Below, one piece after another: positions 27,250-37,242 of a stretch of 64,000 nt of DNA; within the stretch, counting starts at the first letter, position 1; each line of letters begins with the position of its first letter. The stretch comes from an uncultured Lachnospiraceae bacterium (lineage in GTDB: Bacteria > Bacillota > Clostridia > Lachnospirales > Lachnospiraceae): NCBI GenBank assembly GCA_944377405.1, contig CALWES010000008.1:1-64000 (forward strand), given 5' to 3'. The notes beneath the pieces are model-generated. The model saw nothing but the letters and a program-made list of their open reading frames with translations, did not search any database and was not told the DNA's origin. The position numbers were made by a program, and so were the translations under genes.

Positions 27250-30200
27250 AAACACCCTTTCTCTTTTCCTCTGCGATCTTACGGTTCAGGTTCTTCTGGG
27301 CCGTGGCAAGCATCAGCTTGATACGGTTCAGCTGGTTGACTTCGGAGGCGCCGGGGTCGTAGTCCACGGCAATGATATTTGCCTCCGGATAATGCCGCCG
27401 CAGCTCCTTGATGACGCCCTTTCCCACGATGTGGTTGGGCAGACAGCCGAAGGGCTGGGTGCAGACGATATTCAGGACATCCTCATGGATCAGCTCCAGC
27501 ATCTCTCCCGTCAGGAACCAGCCCTCACCGGTCTGATTGCCGATGGAAACGAATTCCTTGGCCATCCGGGCCAGCTCCCGGATATCACTGGGAGGTGTGA
27601 AGCGGCGGGAAGCCGCCAGCTCCTTGCTGGCTGTGAGCCGGAAGGTCTCCAGGAGCTTTATGACCATGTTGGACAGGGTGGCTGTCTTCTTTGAGCCCCC
27701 CAGATGCTCCCATTTGAAGTTGTTGTTATAGAAGCTGTAGAACAGGAAATCCATCAGGTCCGGCATGACGCATTCGGCTCCCTCGGACTCCAGAAGTTCT
27801 ACGATATGGTTGTTGGCAAGGGGAGAGAACTTTACCAGGATCTCACCCACGACGCCAACCTTCGGCTTCCGCTCTCCGGTACAGGGCAGGTTGTCAAAAT
27901 CCCGGATGATGCCCCGGAGGTTTTTATTGAATTCCGAGATGGCAGGGCTCTTCTTCTGCAGATGCCGGATGACCCGCTGCTTCCATTTTTCATGGAGGGC
28001 ATTGGCGGAGCCGGGGGTCAGCTCATAGGGCCTTGTGGCATAGAGGACCCGCATGAAAACGTCTCCGTAGACCACCGCCTCCATGGCCTTCGTCAGGATG
28101 GGCAGGGTGATCTTGAAGCCCGGGTTGGTCTCCATGCCGTTGGCATTGACGGAGATGACGGGCACCTGCTCCATGCCGGCCTTTTCCAGGGCACGGCGGA
28201 TAAAGCCGATGTAGTTGGAAGCACGGCAGCCGCCACCGGTCTGGGACATGAAGATGGCTGTCTTGTTCAGATCGTATTTTCCGGAAAGCAGGGCGTCCAT
28301 GATCTGTCCGATGACGATCAGGGACGGATAGCAGGCATCGTTGTTGACGTATTTCAGCCCCGTATCGATGGCGGATTTGTTGTCGTTCCGCAGCACCTCC
28401 ACATGGTAGCCGAAGCTGTTTAAGGCAGGCTCCAGCAGGTCAAAGTGGATGGGAGACATCTGGGGACAGAGGATGGTGTAATCCTTCTTCATTTCCTTGG
28501 TGAAAACCTGGCGGTGATAAGCCGCAGAGTGGATCTCCCGCTGGATATGATGCTCCTTCCGGACCCGGAGGGCCGCAATGAGGGAGCGGATCCGGATCCG
28601 GGCTGCCCCCAGGTTGTTGACCTCGTCGATCTTAAGGACCGTATAGATCTTTCCGGAGCCGGTCAGGATGTCGCTGACCTGATCCGTGGTGACGGCGTCC
28701 AGGCCGCAGCCGAAGGAGTTCAGCTGTACCAGATCCAGGTCCTCCCGGGTCTTCACGTAGGAAGCTGCCCGGTACAGTCTGGTGTGGTACATCCACTGGT
28801 CCGTAACGATGATGGGCCGCTCCACCTGTCCCAGGTGGGAGACGGAATCCTCCGTCAGCACCGCAAATCCGTAGCTGGCGATCATGTCTGCGATGCCGTG
28901 GTTGATCTCCGGGTCGATGTGATAGGGTCTGCCTGCCAGGACGATGCCTCTGTGGCCCGTCTCCTCCATCCAGTGCAGGACCTCCTCTCCCTTCTTCTCC
29001 GTGTCGGTCTTTGCCTTGAGCATCTCCTCCCAGGCCAGATGGGCGGCAGAGCGGATCTCCGCCTCCGTAAGTCCCGGGATCCTGGTGCCGTAATCCGTAT
29101 AGGTATCCTGGCCGAACTTCGCCAGGAACTCCTTTACCAGGGCCTCCGTCAGGACCTTTTCATTGGTAAAGGCCAGGAAGGGATTCATAAAGTCCACATG
29201 GTTGTCGTGAAGGCTCTCCACGTTGTTTTTGATGTTCTCCGCGTAGGAGGTGACCATGGGACAGTTATAGTGATTGCCCGCATCCGGGGATTCGTTCCGC
29301 TCATAGGGGATGCAGGGGTAGAAGATAAACTGTATTCCGTTTTTGATGAGCCACTCGATATGCCCGTGGACCAGCTTGGCGGGGTAGCATTCCGATTCAG
29401 AGGGAATGGATTCGATCCCCAGCTCGTAGATCTGACGGGTGGACTGGGGGCTCAGCACCGTGGCAAACTTCAGCTCCCGGAAGAAGGTGGCCCAGAAGGG
29501 ATAGTTCTCATACATGTTGAGGACTCTGGGGATACCCACCTTGCCCCGGATGGCCAGGTCTGCCGGAAGGGGCTCGTAGTTGAACATGCGCTTGAGCTTG
29601 TAATCGAAGAGATTGGGGATCTCCCGACGGCTCTTTTCCTTGCCCAGGCCCCGCTCACAGCGGTTTCCGGATACAAAACTGCGGTTTGCGCCGAACTTGT
29701 TGATGGTAAGGACGCAGTGGTTGTTGCAGCCCTGGCACCGGGCCATGGCGGTGGTGTATTTCAGGCCGATGATCTCATCCAGGGAGAGCATGGTGCTGAT
29801 CCGGGTTTCAGGAGAAGCCCCTTCGGTATCTGCCTGAGAACGGGAACTCCTGCCGCCTGCCTTTGCCGTGGCTTCGGAGAGCAGGGCCTTTTCCTCCTGA
29901 AGGCTCCTGAGCTTCTGACCGTAGCGCTCCCGGGCGATGAGGGCCGCTCCGAAGGCGCCCATGATGCCGGCGATGTCCGGACGGACCGCCTCACAGCCGG
30001 AGATCTTCTCAAAGGCCCGGAGAACCGCGTCGTTATAGAAGGTACCGCCCTGGGTCACCACATGCTGTCCCAGGTCCTCGGGCCGGGTGATCTTGATGAC
30101 CTTATAAAGGGCGTTCTTGATGACGGAATAGGCAAGGCCTGCGGAGATGTCCGCAACAGTGGCGCCCTCCTTCTGGGCCTGCTTTACATTGGAGTTCATG

Positions 30201-31726
30201 AAAACGGTGCAGCGCTGTCCGAGATCCGTGGGATCCTTGGCAAACAGCGCCTCCTTTGCGAAGTCCGTAACGGAATAGTTCAGGGACTTTGCAAAGGTCT
30301 CGATAAAGGAACCGCAGCCGGAGGAGCAGGCCTCGTTCAGCTGTACGGAATCCACGGTGCCGTCCTTGATACGGATACACTTCATGTCCTGCCCGCCGAT
30401 GTCCAGGATGCAGTCCACCTCCGGATCGAAGAAGGCAGCGGCATAGTAGTGGGAGATGGTCTCCACCTCTCCCTCATCCAGCATGAAGGCTGCCTTCAGC
30501 AGGGCTTCGCCGTAGCCGGTGGAGCAGGAGTAGACGATGTGGGCTCCGGGAGGAAGCTGTTCCCTGATCTCCCCCATGGCCCGGATCGCCGTAGCCAGGG
30601 GAGATCCGTGATTGTTGTCGTAGAATTTATAAAGCAGGGAACCGTCCTCCCCCACCAGGGCCACCTTGGTGGTGGTGGAGCCTGCGTCGATGCCGAGATA
30701 GCAGTTCCCCTGATAGGTGGCAAGGGGAGCGGTCTTTACATTGGCCCGCTCATGGCGCTTCCGGAAGGCATCGTACTCCGCCTGGTCCCGGAACAGGGGG
30801 TCCAGACGCTTGATCTCCGTATCCATGCGGATACCGGAACGGAGACGGGATTCCAGCTCGGAGATCCCCACCACGGGAGCGGCTGCTGCGGTCTTGTTGA
30901 TGACCTCGGCCTGCTCGTCCGCCGGGATGTTCATGGCGGAACCGATGGCGGCAAAGAGGTGGGAGTTCTCCGGAGCGATGATGTGCTCGTCCGTCAGGTG
31001 CAGGGTCCGGATGAAGGCGGCCCGAAGCTCCGGAAGGAAGTGGAGAGGACCTCCCAGGAAGGCCACGTTGCCCCGGATGGGCTTTCCGCAGGCCAGGCCG
31101 GAGATGGTCTGATTCACCACCGCCTGGAAGATGGAGGCGGCAAGATCCTCCCGGGTGGCCCCGTCGTTGATCAGGGGCTGGATATCGGACTTGGCGAACA
31201 CGCCGCATCTTGCGGCAATGGGATAGATCGCCTTATAGTGACGGGCGTAATCGTTGAGGCCGCTGGCGTCCGTCTGAAGCAGGGAGGCCATCTGGTCGAT
31301 GAAGGAACCGGTGCCGCCGGCACAGATGCCGTTCATCCTCTGATCGATGCCTCCGGTAAAATAGATGATCTTGGCATCCTCGCCTCCAAGCTCGATGGCA
31401 ACGTCACACTGGGGCGCATAGTCCGTAAGGGCCGTGGCCACCGCCACCACCTCCTGAACGAAGGGGGCCCCCAGATGACGGGAGATGCTGAGTCCGCCGG
31501 AGCCTGTGACCGCCGGACGGAGCAGTACCTCCCCCAGCTTCTGCTTCGCCTCGGAAAGCAGGTCCGCAAGGGTGGACTGGATATTGGCAAAATGCCTGCG
31601 GTACTCGGAAAAGAGCACCTCTCCCGTCTTTTCCAGGATGGCGATCTTTACGGTGGTGGAACCGATGTCCACCCCGAGCCTTAAGGGATCATGCTGTTTG
31701 GTTTCATTGTTCTGATTCATAGTCAT
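27218..31726 (-). CDS. Fused 2-hydroxyacyl-CoA dehydratase activase/dehydratase-related protein
   Basis: A 1502-residue fusion. Two BadF/BadG/BcrA/BcrD-type ATPase modules come first: [14 protein letters not shown] with [13 protein letters not shown], then [16 protein letters not shown] with [15 protein letters not shown]. Cys in these loops bind the bridging iron-sulfur cluster in the HgdC-type activator. The DUF2229 segment follows with CQGCNNHC, and the last 600 residues resemble the dehydratase subunit ([34 protein letters not shown]). Stand-alone activators inject an electron into radical dehydratases of 2-hydroxyacyl-CoA. The role of this large fused form, common in Clostridia, is not established. 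The start follows AGGAATTGAAAC. Confidence 0.88.
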   Translation of the reverse strand: MTMNQNNETKQHDPLRLGVDIGSTTVKIAILEKTGEVLFSEYRRHFANIQSTLADLLSEAKQKLGEVLLRPAVTGSGGLSISRHLGAPFVQEVVAVATALTDYAPQCDVAIELGGEDAKIIYFTGGIDQRMNGICAGGTGSFIDQMASLLQTDASGLNDYARHYKAIYPIAARCGVFAKSDIQPLINDGATREDLAASIFQAVVNQTISGLACGKPIRGNVAFLGGPLHFLPELRAAFIRTLHLTDEHIIAPENSHLFAAIGSAMNIPADEQAEVINKTAAAAPVVGISELESRLRSGIRMDTEIKRLDPLFRDQAEYDAFRKRHERANVKTAPLATYQGNCYLGIDAGSTTTKVALVGEDGSLLYKFYDNNHGSPLATAIRAMGEIREQLPPGAHIVYSCSTGYGEALLKAAFMLDEGEVETISHYYAAAFFDPEVDCILDIGGQDMKCIRIKDGTVDSVQLNEACSSGCGSFIETFAKSLNYSVTDFAKEALFAKDPTDLGQRCTVFMNSNVKQAQKEGATVADISAGLAYSVIKNALYKVIKITRPEDLGQHVVTQGGTFYNDAVLRAFEKISGCEAVRPDIAGIMGAFGAALIARERYGQKLRSLQEEKALLSEATAKAGGRSSRSQADTEGASPETRISTMLSLDEIIGLKYTTAMARCQGCNNHCVLTINKFGANRSFVSGNRCERGLGKEKSRREIPNLFDYKLKRMFNYEPLPADLAIRGKVGIPRVLNMYENYPFWATFFRELKFATVLSPQSTRQIYELGIESIPSESECYPAKLVHGHIEWLIKNGIQFIFYPCIPYERNESPDAGNHYNCPMVTSYAENIKNNVESLHDNHVDFMNPFLAFTNEKVLTEALVKEFLAKFGQDTYTDYGTRIPGLTEAEIRSAAHLAWEEMLKAKTDTEKKGEEVLHWMEETGHRGIVLAGRPYHIDPEINHGIADMIASYGFAVLTEDSVSHLGQVERPIIVTDQWMYHTRLYRAASYVKTREDLDLVQLNSFGCGLDAVTTDQVSDILTGSGKIYTVLKIDEVNNLGAARIRIRSLIAALRVRKEHHIQREIHSAAYHRQVFTKEMKKDYTILCPQMSPIHFDLLEPALNSFGYHVEVLRNDNKSAIDTGLKYVNNDACYPSLIVIGQIMDALLSGKYDLNKTAIFMSQTGGGCRASNYIGFIRRALEKAGMEQVPVISVNANGMETNPGFKITLPILTKAMEAVVYGDVFMRVLYATRPYELTPGSANALHEKWKQRVIRHLQKKSPAISEFNKNLRGIIRDFDNLPCTGERKPKVGVVGEILVKFSPLANNHIVELLESEGAECVMPDLMDFLFYSFYNNNFKWEHLGGSKKTATLSNMVIKLLETFRLTASKELAASRRFTPPSDIRELARMAKEFVSIGNQTGEGWFLTGEMLELIHEDVLNIVCTQPFGCLPNHIVGKGVIKELRRHYPEANIIAVDYDPGASEVNQLNRIKLMLATAQKNLNRKIAEEKRKGVYEEPALSGTK

Positions 31727-31865
31727 GTTTCAATTCCTGTTCAAACACTCTCCTATATTAAATATGAAAGTAAATTTTCACATCAAGATATGATAGTACA
31801 TTATCTGTCCAATGTCTATTGCGAAATTATAAAAGTTTTATAAAACAAACCGCCATAAAATCCAC

Positions 31866-31893
31866 AAAATGCCGGAGAGCCACAGGGCATTTT
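31866..31893. other. Symmetric hairpin between divergent genes
   Basis: AAAATGCC and GGCATTTT form a perfect 8-bp stem with a 12-base loop. It lies upstream of both divergent genes, so it has no gene to terminate. It could be an end of a small RNA or a protein-binding site. The rest of 31727-31982 is AT-rich promoter-type sequence. Confidence 0.4.
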
Positions 31894-31897
31894 AGGG

Positions 31898-31926
31898 TTT
31901 ACAAAAAGTGGCGGAAAAGATATACT
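31898..31926 (+). promoter_or_regulatory. Promoter of corA
   Basis: TTTACA and TATACT are separated by 17 bases and lie 57 bases before the start codon. Confidence 0.62.
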
Positions 31927-31982
31927 GGAACAGATAGTGGGCAAAAATTGCCTTCAGAACAAAGAGAAAAGGGGGATATGCG

Positions 31983-32918
31983 ATGACTCGATACTTCATA
32001 ACGGAAAACGGCGGCATGAATGAAAAGGAATTCGCCCTCCCAGGCTGCTGGGTGGCCATGACGAGGCCCACCCCCCAGGAGATCTCTCTGATCGCGGAAA
32101 AATATCACATCGACCTGGATGACCTCAGGGCACCTCTGGATGAGGAGGAGCGTTCCCGTATCGGGGTGGAGGACAACTACACCATCATCGTGGTGGACAT
32201 CCCCGCCATCGAGGAACGGAACGGCACAGACTGGTTCGTGACCCTGCCCCTGGGTATCTTTATTACGGAGGAGGCCATCATCACGGTCTGCCTGCAGGAC
32301 ACGCCGGTGCTGGGAGCCTTTATGGACGGACGGGTGCGGGATCATTACACCTATATGAAGACCCGCTTCATCCTTCAGATCCTCTACAGGAACGCATCCC
32401 TGTTCCTGCAGTATCTGCGCATCATCGACAAGAAGTCAGGACTCATCGAGAACAACCTGCACAAATCCCAGAAGAACAAGGAGCTGATCGAGCTTCTGGA
32501 GCTGGAGAAGTCCCTTGTTTACTTCACCACCTCCCTGAAGGGCAACGAGATGGTGCTGGAGAAGCTCCTGAAGATCGGCAGCATCAAAAAGTATCCCGAG
32601 GACGAGGATCTGCTGGAGGACGTTATCGTCGAGAACCGCCAGGCCATCGAGATGGCGAATATCTACAGCGGCATCCTTTCCGGAACCATGGATGCCTTTG
32701 CCTCCGTCATCAGCAACAACCAGAACCTGGTGATGAAGACCCTCTCCGCCATCACCATTGTCATGGCGATCCCCAATATCATTGCGGGACTTTACGGCAT
32801 GAACGTGGCGGGCATCCCCTTTGAGGACAATCCCTTTGCCTTCGGACTGGTATGCCTGATCATCCTTCTGATCGTTCTGGTGGTGACGCTGGTGCTGAAA
32901 AAGAAGGATATGTTCTGA
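31983..32918 (+). CDS. corA: CorA family divalent cation (Mg2+) channel
   Basis: A 311-residue CorA-type protein. A large cytoplasmic domain of alpha/beta fold and long helices is followed by two C-terminal membrane helices. The selectivity motif Tyr-Gly-Met-Asn is at residues 271-274 at the end of the first helix, followed by the short external loop VAGIPFEDNPFAFG. The protein ends KKKDMF, the usual basic tail. Homopentamers of this family take up Mg2+ and sometimes Co2+ or Ni2+. AAGGGGG precedes the ATG. The rhomboid-like gene starts 23 bases later. Confidence 0.93.
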   Translation: MTRYFITENGGMNEKEFALPGCWVAMTRPTPQEISLIAEKYHIDLDDLRAPLDEEERSRIGVEDNYTIIVVDIPAIEERNGTDWFVTLPLGIFITEEAIITVCLQDTPVLGAFMDGRVRDHYTYMKTRFILQILYRNASLFLQYLRIIDKKSGLIENNLHKSQKNKELIELLELEKSLVYFTTSLKGNEMVLEKLLKIGSIKKYPEDEDLLEDVIVENRQAIEMANIYSGILSGTMDAFASVISNNQNLVMKTLSAITIVMAIPNIIAGLYGMNVAGIPFEDNPFAFGLVCLIILLIVLVVTLVLKKKDMF

Positions 32919-32941
32919 TCCGGTAGAAAGGAAAACGCTTC

Positions 32942-33628
32942 ATGTTCAGTTACAACAAGTTCAAATTCAAGTATCAGCGGTATGCCATCCCCCATCTTTC
33001 GGGATATATCGCCATTACCTTTGCCATCGGCTATCTGATCTCCGTCAGCATGCCCCAGCTCTATACGCTGCTGGTCTTTGCGCCCTATGAGGTGCTTCAC
33101 GGCCAGATCTGGCGCATCATCACCACGGTCTTTTTCCCGCCCATGGGGGGAAGCTTCCTCTGGACGGCCCTGGCCATCTATGTGTATTACAGTATGGGAA
33201 GCACCCTGGAGCACTGGTGGGGCAGCTTTAATTTCAATGTGTACTTCTTCTCGAGCCTTCTGGTCAGCGAGATCGGAGTTACGGTCTTTTATCTTATTAC
33301 GGGACTGAGTATTCCCTTCATCCCGATATATATGTATTTCTCGGTATTCATGGCCTATGCCATCACCTTTCCGGAGGCAAGCTTCCTTTTGTTCTTTGTG
33401 ATCCCGGTAAAGGCAAAGTATCTGGCCATTGCAGAAGCCGTGATCTATATATTCAATTTCTTTTCCGGCGGTATCATCGACAGGATCTATATCTTCTGTG
33501 CCATGATCCCCGTGGCGGTCTATTTCTTTATCTCCATGGGAGGCGGAAAGGGAAACTTCTTCCAGAACATTAAATGGAAGATACAGCAGAAAAAACGGCA
33601 GCGGGAATGGCGTGATCAGTGGCGCTGA
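32942..33628 (+). CDS. Rhomboid-like membrane protein without the catalytic serine motif
   Basis: A 228-residue protein with about six membrane helices and a basic C-terminal tail (KKRQREW). Rhomboid-fold landmarks are present: GQIWRIITTVFFPP in loop L1, MGSTLEHWWGSFNF, and FPEASFLLFFVIPVKAKYLA after the fourth helix. The catalytic GxSG that should precede this last block reads IYMYFSVFMAYA, and no clear catalytic His is present in the last helix. It is therefore probably a rhomboid pseudoprotease or related scaffold. The ribosome binding site (GAAAGGAAAACGCTTC) is good, and the gene is probably co-transcribed with corA. Confidence 0.75.
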   Translation: MFSYNKFKFKYQRYAIPHLSGYIAITFAIGYLISVSMPQLYTLLVFAPYEVLHGQIWRIITTVFFPPMGGSFLWTALAIYVYYSMGSTLEHWWGSFNFNVYFFSSLLVSEIGVTVFYLITGLSIPFIPIYMYFSVFMAYAITFPEASFLLFFVIPVKAKYLAIAEAVIYIFNFFSGGIIDRIYIFCAMIPVAVYFFISMGGGKGNFFQNIKWKIQQKKRQREWRDQWR

Positions 33629-33699
33629 TCTGCGGCCGAAGAAGAGAAGGTATCAGATCCGGGGGACAGGGAAATATCTGATTGAAGGAGAAAATAGCT

Positions 33700-35136
33700 A
33701 TGAGACATACCAAGATCATCTGCACCATGGGACCCAACGCGGACAACAGGGAGCTTCTGTTAAAGATGGCCTCCACCTATATGGATGTTGCCCGTTTCAA
33801 CTTTTCCCATGGAGATCACGCGGAGCACAAGGAACGGCTGGAGCTTCTGAAGGATGTGAGGAAGGAAGCCGGAAGGCCGGTGGCTGCACTTCTTGACACC
33901 AAGGGACCGGAGATCCGGACCGGCATCCTGAAGGATCATCAGAAGATCACCCTGGTACAGGGAGAGACCATCGTCCTGACCACGGAGGAGTGTGAGGGAA
34001 CGAAGGACCGGGTCTACATCAATTATGCGGGACTTCCCGAGGACGTAAGCAAGGGACATCATATCCTGATCGACGACGGCCTGATTGACCTGGAGGTCCA
34101 GGAGGTCCAGAAGGGGGACATCCGCTGCCGCATCGTAAACGGCGGAGAGCTGGGAGAGCAGAAGGGCGTGAACGTGCCCAACGTGCGGGTGAACCTGCCC
34201 TCTCTTACGGAGAAAGATATCGAGGATATCCGTTTCGGCATCAAGGAGGACTTTGACATCATCGCCGCCTCCTTTGTCCGGGATGCGGACTGCATCCGCC
34301 AGATCAGGAAGATCCTGGAGGAAGAGGGATCCGATATGCTGATCATTGCGAAGATCGAGAACCAGGAGGGTGTCCGGAACATCGATGAGATCATCGAGGC
34401 AGCAGACGGTATCATGGTGGCAAGAGGAGACATGGGCGTGGAGATCGCGCCGGAAAAGCTCCCCCACATCCAGAAGGAGATCATTAAAAAATGTAATGTG
34501 GCCGGAAAAATCGTCATCACCGCCACCCAGATGCTGGACTCCATGATCCGTAACCCCAGGCCCACAAGAGCAGAGGTAACGGACGTGGCAAACGCCGTAT
34601 ATGACGGCACCGACTGCGTCATGCTCTCCGGCGAGACCGCCATGGGAAAATACCCCTTTGAGGCCCTTAAGATGATGGCCCAGGTGGTGAACGACTCCGA
34701 GAGCTATATCGACTATGATGCTTACCGTGTAAGAAAGGTCTCCAAGACCCAGAGAAACAATATCGCAAATGCAGTCTCCCATGCGGCCATCGTAACGGCT
34801 ATGAGCCTGGAGGCGAAGGCAGTGGTGGCCCCCACCCTGACGGGCGTTACGGCCCTGATGCTTTCCAAATGGCGTCCGGAGATGCCCATTTACGCTATGA
34901 GCCCCTCCATGTCAACGGTACGGAAGGCCATGATCATCTGGGGTACCCTGCCCTTCTGGTCCAGACGGGCGGAGTCCACGGACGAGCTGGTGGAGAATTC
35001 CATCGAGGAGCTCTGCAAAGAAAAGGTCCTGAAGGAAGGAGACCGGGTAGTGGTAACAGCAGGCGTCCTGAAGCATCGCTCCAGACACGACGCTGCCACG
35101 GACACCAACATCATGCGGGTGGTGGAAGTCAACTAA
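33700..35136 (+). CDS. pyk: Pyruvate kinase
   Basis: A 478-residue glycolytic enzyme converting phosphoenolpyruvate and ADP to pyruvate and ATP. Conserved text includes TKIICTMGP at the start, NFSHG, LLDTKGPEIRTG, IAKIENQEGVRN (with the metal and substrate Lys/Glu), the MVARGDMGVEI signature and RPTRAEVTDVANAVYDG. The C-terminal allosteric domain is normal, and the extra PEP-utiliser domain seen in some Bacillus enzymes is absent. GAAGGAG lies before the ATG of MRHTK. An in-frame TTG six codons upstream sits within that ribosome binding site and is rejected. A GC-rich hairpin without T-run follows. Confidence 0.97.
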   Translation: MRHTKIICTMGPNADNRELLLKMASTYMDVARFNFSHGDHAEHKERLELLKDVRKEAGRPVAALLDTKGPEIRTGILKDHQKITLVQGETIVLTTEECEGTKDRVYINYAGLPEDVSKGHHILIDDGLIDLEVQEVQKGDIRCRIVNGGELGEQKGVNVPNVRVNLPSLTEKDIEDIRFGIKEDFDIIAASFVRDADCIRQIRKILEEEGSDMLIIAKIENQEGVRNIDEIIEAADGIMVARGDMGVEIAPEKLPHIQKEIIKKCNVAGKIVITATQMLDSMIRNPRPTRAEVTDVANAVYDGTDCVMLSGETAMGKYPFEALKMMAQVVNDSESYIDYDAYRVRKVSKTQRNNIANAVSHAAIVTAMSLEAKAVVAPTLTGVTALMLSKWRPEMPIYAMSPSMSTVRKAMIIWGTLPFWSRRAESTDELVENSIEELCKEKVLKEGDRVVVTAGVLKHRSRHDAATDTNIMRVVEVN

Positions 35137-35139
35137 GCC

Positions 35140-35160
35140 CTTCCGGCCCCGGGCCGGAAG
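35140..35160 (+). other. GC-rich hairpin between pyk and the NUDIX gene
   Basis: CTTCCGGCC and GGCCGGAAG form a perfect 9-bp stem with a three-base loop, four bases after the pyk stop codon. No T-run follows, so it may stabilise the pyk 3' end rather than terminate. Confidence 0.5.
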
Positions 35161-35181
35161 CATGAGAAGGAAGGCAAAGGC

Positions 35182-35748
35182 ATGGAAGAGGATAAGAAGA
35201 AGGAAGAGGTCCCCGTAAAGCTGATCAAGAGGACCCTGGCCCATAAGGGAACGGTCCTGGACATTTACGACGATTATGTGGAGATCAAGGGCAGAAGGGC
35301 CCACTGGGATTATATCCATCACAACGGAGCCGCAGCGGTGCTGCCGGTGCTGCCGGACGGAAGGCTCCTTATGGTGCGCCAGTACAGACACGCCCTGTCC
35401 CGATATACCCTGGAGATCCCGGCAGGGAAGGTGGACAGTCCGGAAGAGCCCAGGATCGACTGCGCCAGAAGAGAACTGGAGGAGGAGACGGGATACCGGT
35501 CGGAGCACCTTAGCCTGTTGTTGGAGATCAACACCACGGTGGCCTTCTGTGACGAATTCATCGGAATCTATCTGGCAGAGGATCTGGAAAAGACCCAGCA
35601 GCACCTGGACGAGGATGAGGACATCACCGTGGAGGTATGGGAGCTTTCCGATCTGCTGGATCTGATCTTTACCCAGCGTATGACGGATTCCAAGACGGTG
35701 GCAGCCATCCTTGCCTATGTGGCGAAGAAAAAGGGGATCCGGTCTTAA
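35182..35748 (+). CDS. NUDIX hydrolase, ADP-ribose pyrophosphatase type
   Basis: A 188-residue NUDIX enzyme. The NUDIX box is near residues 83-106, GKVDSP then RRELEEETGY, with the expected REUxEExGU core; the first spacer is one residue longer than the strict consensus. The upstream strands (LPVLPDGRLLMVRQYRHAL) and the Pro-containing EIPAG match ADP-ribose pyrophosphatases, which cut ADP-ribose to AMP and ribose 5-phosphate. AAGGAAGG precedes the ATG. It heads a pair with the Xer-type gene ten bases downstream, an order that I recognise in Clostridia. Confidence 0.9.
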   Translation: MEEDKKKEEVPVKLIKRTLAHKGTVLDIYDDYVEIKGRRAHWDYIHHNGAAAVLPVLPDGRLLMVRQYRHALSRYTLEIPAGKVDSPEEPRIDCARRELEEETGYRSEHLSLLLEINTTVAFCDEFIGIYLAEDLEKTQQHLDEDEDITVEVWELSDLLDLIFTQRMTDSKTVAAILAYVAKKKGIRS

Positions 35749-35757
35749 ACTGCCGGT

Positions 35758-36618
35758 ATGAGTATGAAAGCGCTTTTAGAAGATTTTATTATTTATCTGA
35801 AACGGGAAAGAGGGGCCTCAGAGAACACCCTTCAGTCCTATGGCAGGGATCTGCGGAGGATGGAAGCCTACCTTCAGGAGAAGGGGATCCGGGAAGCGGC
35901 CCAGATCGCTCCCTCCGACCTGGAGTCCTACGAGGTTTTCCTGAAGGACTCCGGGAAAAGTGCGGCCACCATATCCCGAAACGTGGCCTCCATCCGGGCC
36001 TTTTTTGCCTATCTGACGAACCGGGGGATCCTGGTAAAGGATCCGGCAGCGGAGCTGAGACCCCCCAAGGTGGTGAAGAAGACCCCTGTATTCCTGAAGA
36101 AGGAAGAGGCGGAACGGCTGCTGCAGAGCCTGCCCCAAAAGACCCCGAAGGGGATCCGGGACCGGGCTATGCTGGAGCTTCTCTACGCCACGGGCCTCCG
36201 GGTGTCGGAGCTTCTGGGGATCCGGCTGCAGGATGTCAACCAGAAGCAGCACATGATCATTATACAGGGTACCGGAAAGACCAGAGTGGTCCCCTTTGAC
36301 CGCAGAAGCGGAAAATACCTGAACAGGTATCTTAACCAGGCACGGGAAGCCCTTCTTGAAGGAGGAACCTCGGAGTTCCTCTTCGTAAACTGTCAGGGAG
36401 GACCCATGAGCCGCCAGGGCTTCTGGAAGCTCATCAAACGCTATGGCCGGGAGGCAGGGATTGCAACGGAGCTGACGCCCCATGTGATGCGCCATTCCTT
36501 TGCGGTACAGGCTCTGGCGGAGGGCGAGGATCTGCAGCGCCTGCAGACCATCCTGGGCCACAGCGATGTGGCAACGACCCACAGCTATATCGGTATTCAG
36601 TCCGATAAGAATGAATAA
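35758..36618 (+). CDS. XerC/XerD-type tyrosine recombinase
   Basis: A 286-residue recombinase with the SAM-like N-terminal core-binding domain (ERGASENTLQSYGRDL) and a full catalytic domain. The catalytic set is complete: Arg148 (TGLRVSEL), Lys174 (GTGKTRVVP), His242 and Arg245 (PHVMRHSF), His268 (LGHSD) and Tyr277 (THSYIGI). Chromosomal Xer enzymes resolve dimers at dif sites, and the NUDIX-xer context fits a housekeeping XerD more than a mobile integrase. The C-terminus is a little short of E. coli XerD (298). I saw no dif site in the window. The gene ends 22 bases before apt. Confidence 0.88.
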   Translation: MSMKALLEDFIIYLKRERGASENTLQSYGRDLRRMEAYLQEKGIREAAQIAPSDLESYEVFLKDSGKSAATISRNVASIRAFFAYLTNRGILVKDPAAELRPPKVVKKTPVFLKKEEAERLLQSLPQKTPKGIRDRAMLELLYATGLRVSELLGIRLQDVNQKQHMIIIQGTGKTRVVPFDRRSGKYLNRYLNQAREALLEGGTSEFLFVNCQGGPMSRQGFWKLIKRYGREAGIATELTPHVMRHSFAVQALAEGEDLQRLQTILGHSDVATTHSYIGIQSDKNE

Positions 36619-36640
36619 AACAGGCAGGAGAATGCAAGCC

Positions 36641-37171
36641 ATGAAAAGAGAAAAACTGGAAGATTATGTAAGAACGATCCCGGATTTCCCGGAGGAGGGA
36701 GTCATGTTCCGGGATATCACCACGATTCTGAAGGACCCGGACGGTCTGAAGATGGCGGTGGAAGGGCTCCTGGATCTTCTGAAGGATGTGGAGTTCGATA
36801 TGGTGGCAGGACTGGAATCCAGAGGATTTATGTTCGGCGTCCCCATCGCCTATGAGCTGAAGAAGGGCTTCATCCCTGTCCGGAAAAGCGGAAAGCTTCC
36901 GGCAGAGACCGTTTCCACGAAATACGAGCTGGAGTACGGAGAGGCGGAGATCGAGATCCACAGGGATGCCGTACAGCCCGGACAGAAGGTGGTCATCGTG
37001 GACGATCTGATCGCCACGGGAGGCACCTGCGAGGCAGCCTGCCGTCTGGTGGAGGAGCTTGGAGGCGAAGTGGTGAAGATCTGCTTCGTCATGGAACTGG
37101 AGGGCCTGAAGGGCAGAGAGAAACTGAAAAAATACGATGTGCAGTCTCTGATCAGCTATCCCGGCAAATAA
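36641..37171 (+). CDS. apt: Adenine phosphoribosyltransferase
   Basis: A 176-residue purine salvage enzyme joining adenine to PRPP to give AMP. It shows the type-defining IPDFPEEGVMFRDITTIL near the N-terminus, LESRGFMFGVPIAYEL, and the PRPP loop VVIVDDLIATGGT. The start is the ATG of MKREKL, with AGGAGA eleven bases upstream. An ATG three codons earlier is too close to that site. The gene is convergent with greA, and the greA terminator lies just beyond its stop. Confidence 0.95.
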   Translation: MKREKLEDYVRTIPDFPEEGVMFRDITTILKDPDGLKMAVEGLLDLLKDVEFDMVAGLESRGFMFGVPIAYELKKGFIPVRKSGKLPAETVSTKYELEYGEAEIEIHRDAVQPGQKVVIVDDLIATGGTCEAACRLVEELGGEVVKICFVMELEGLKGREKLKKYDVQSLISYPGK

Positions 37172-37201
37172 AGTCCGGAAGCCGTCAGGAGGGCAAAAAA
37201 A

Positions 37202-37242
37202 GAGGGCCGGTGAAGCGGTTAATACTGCTTCAGCCGGTCCTC
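37202..37242 (-). terminator. greA terminator overlapping its last codons
   Basis: On the minus strand GAGGACCGGCTGAAGC pairs with GCTTCACCGGCCCTC and is followed by TTTTTTT. The 5' arm is made from the final codons of greA, and the stop codon lies in the loop. With its opposite orientation it can also slow readthrough from apt. Confidence 0.78.

Noticed and set aside
28445..31684. A 1079-codon open frame on the plus strand opposite the dehydratase fusion
   Set aside because: It is an antisense shadow of a GC-rich gene with strong codon bias. The protein is low in normal motifs, and the minus-strand frame carries clear conserved domains.
35758..36618. The Xer-type recombinase as a mobile integrase
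   Set aside because: It is embedded in a compact housekeeping run (NUDIX, apt), has core composition, and no attachment repeats or element genes are nearby.
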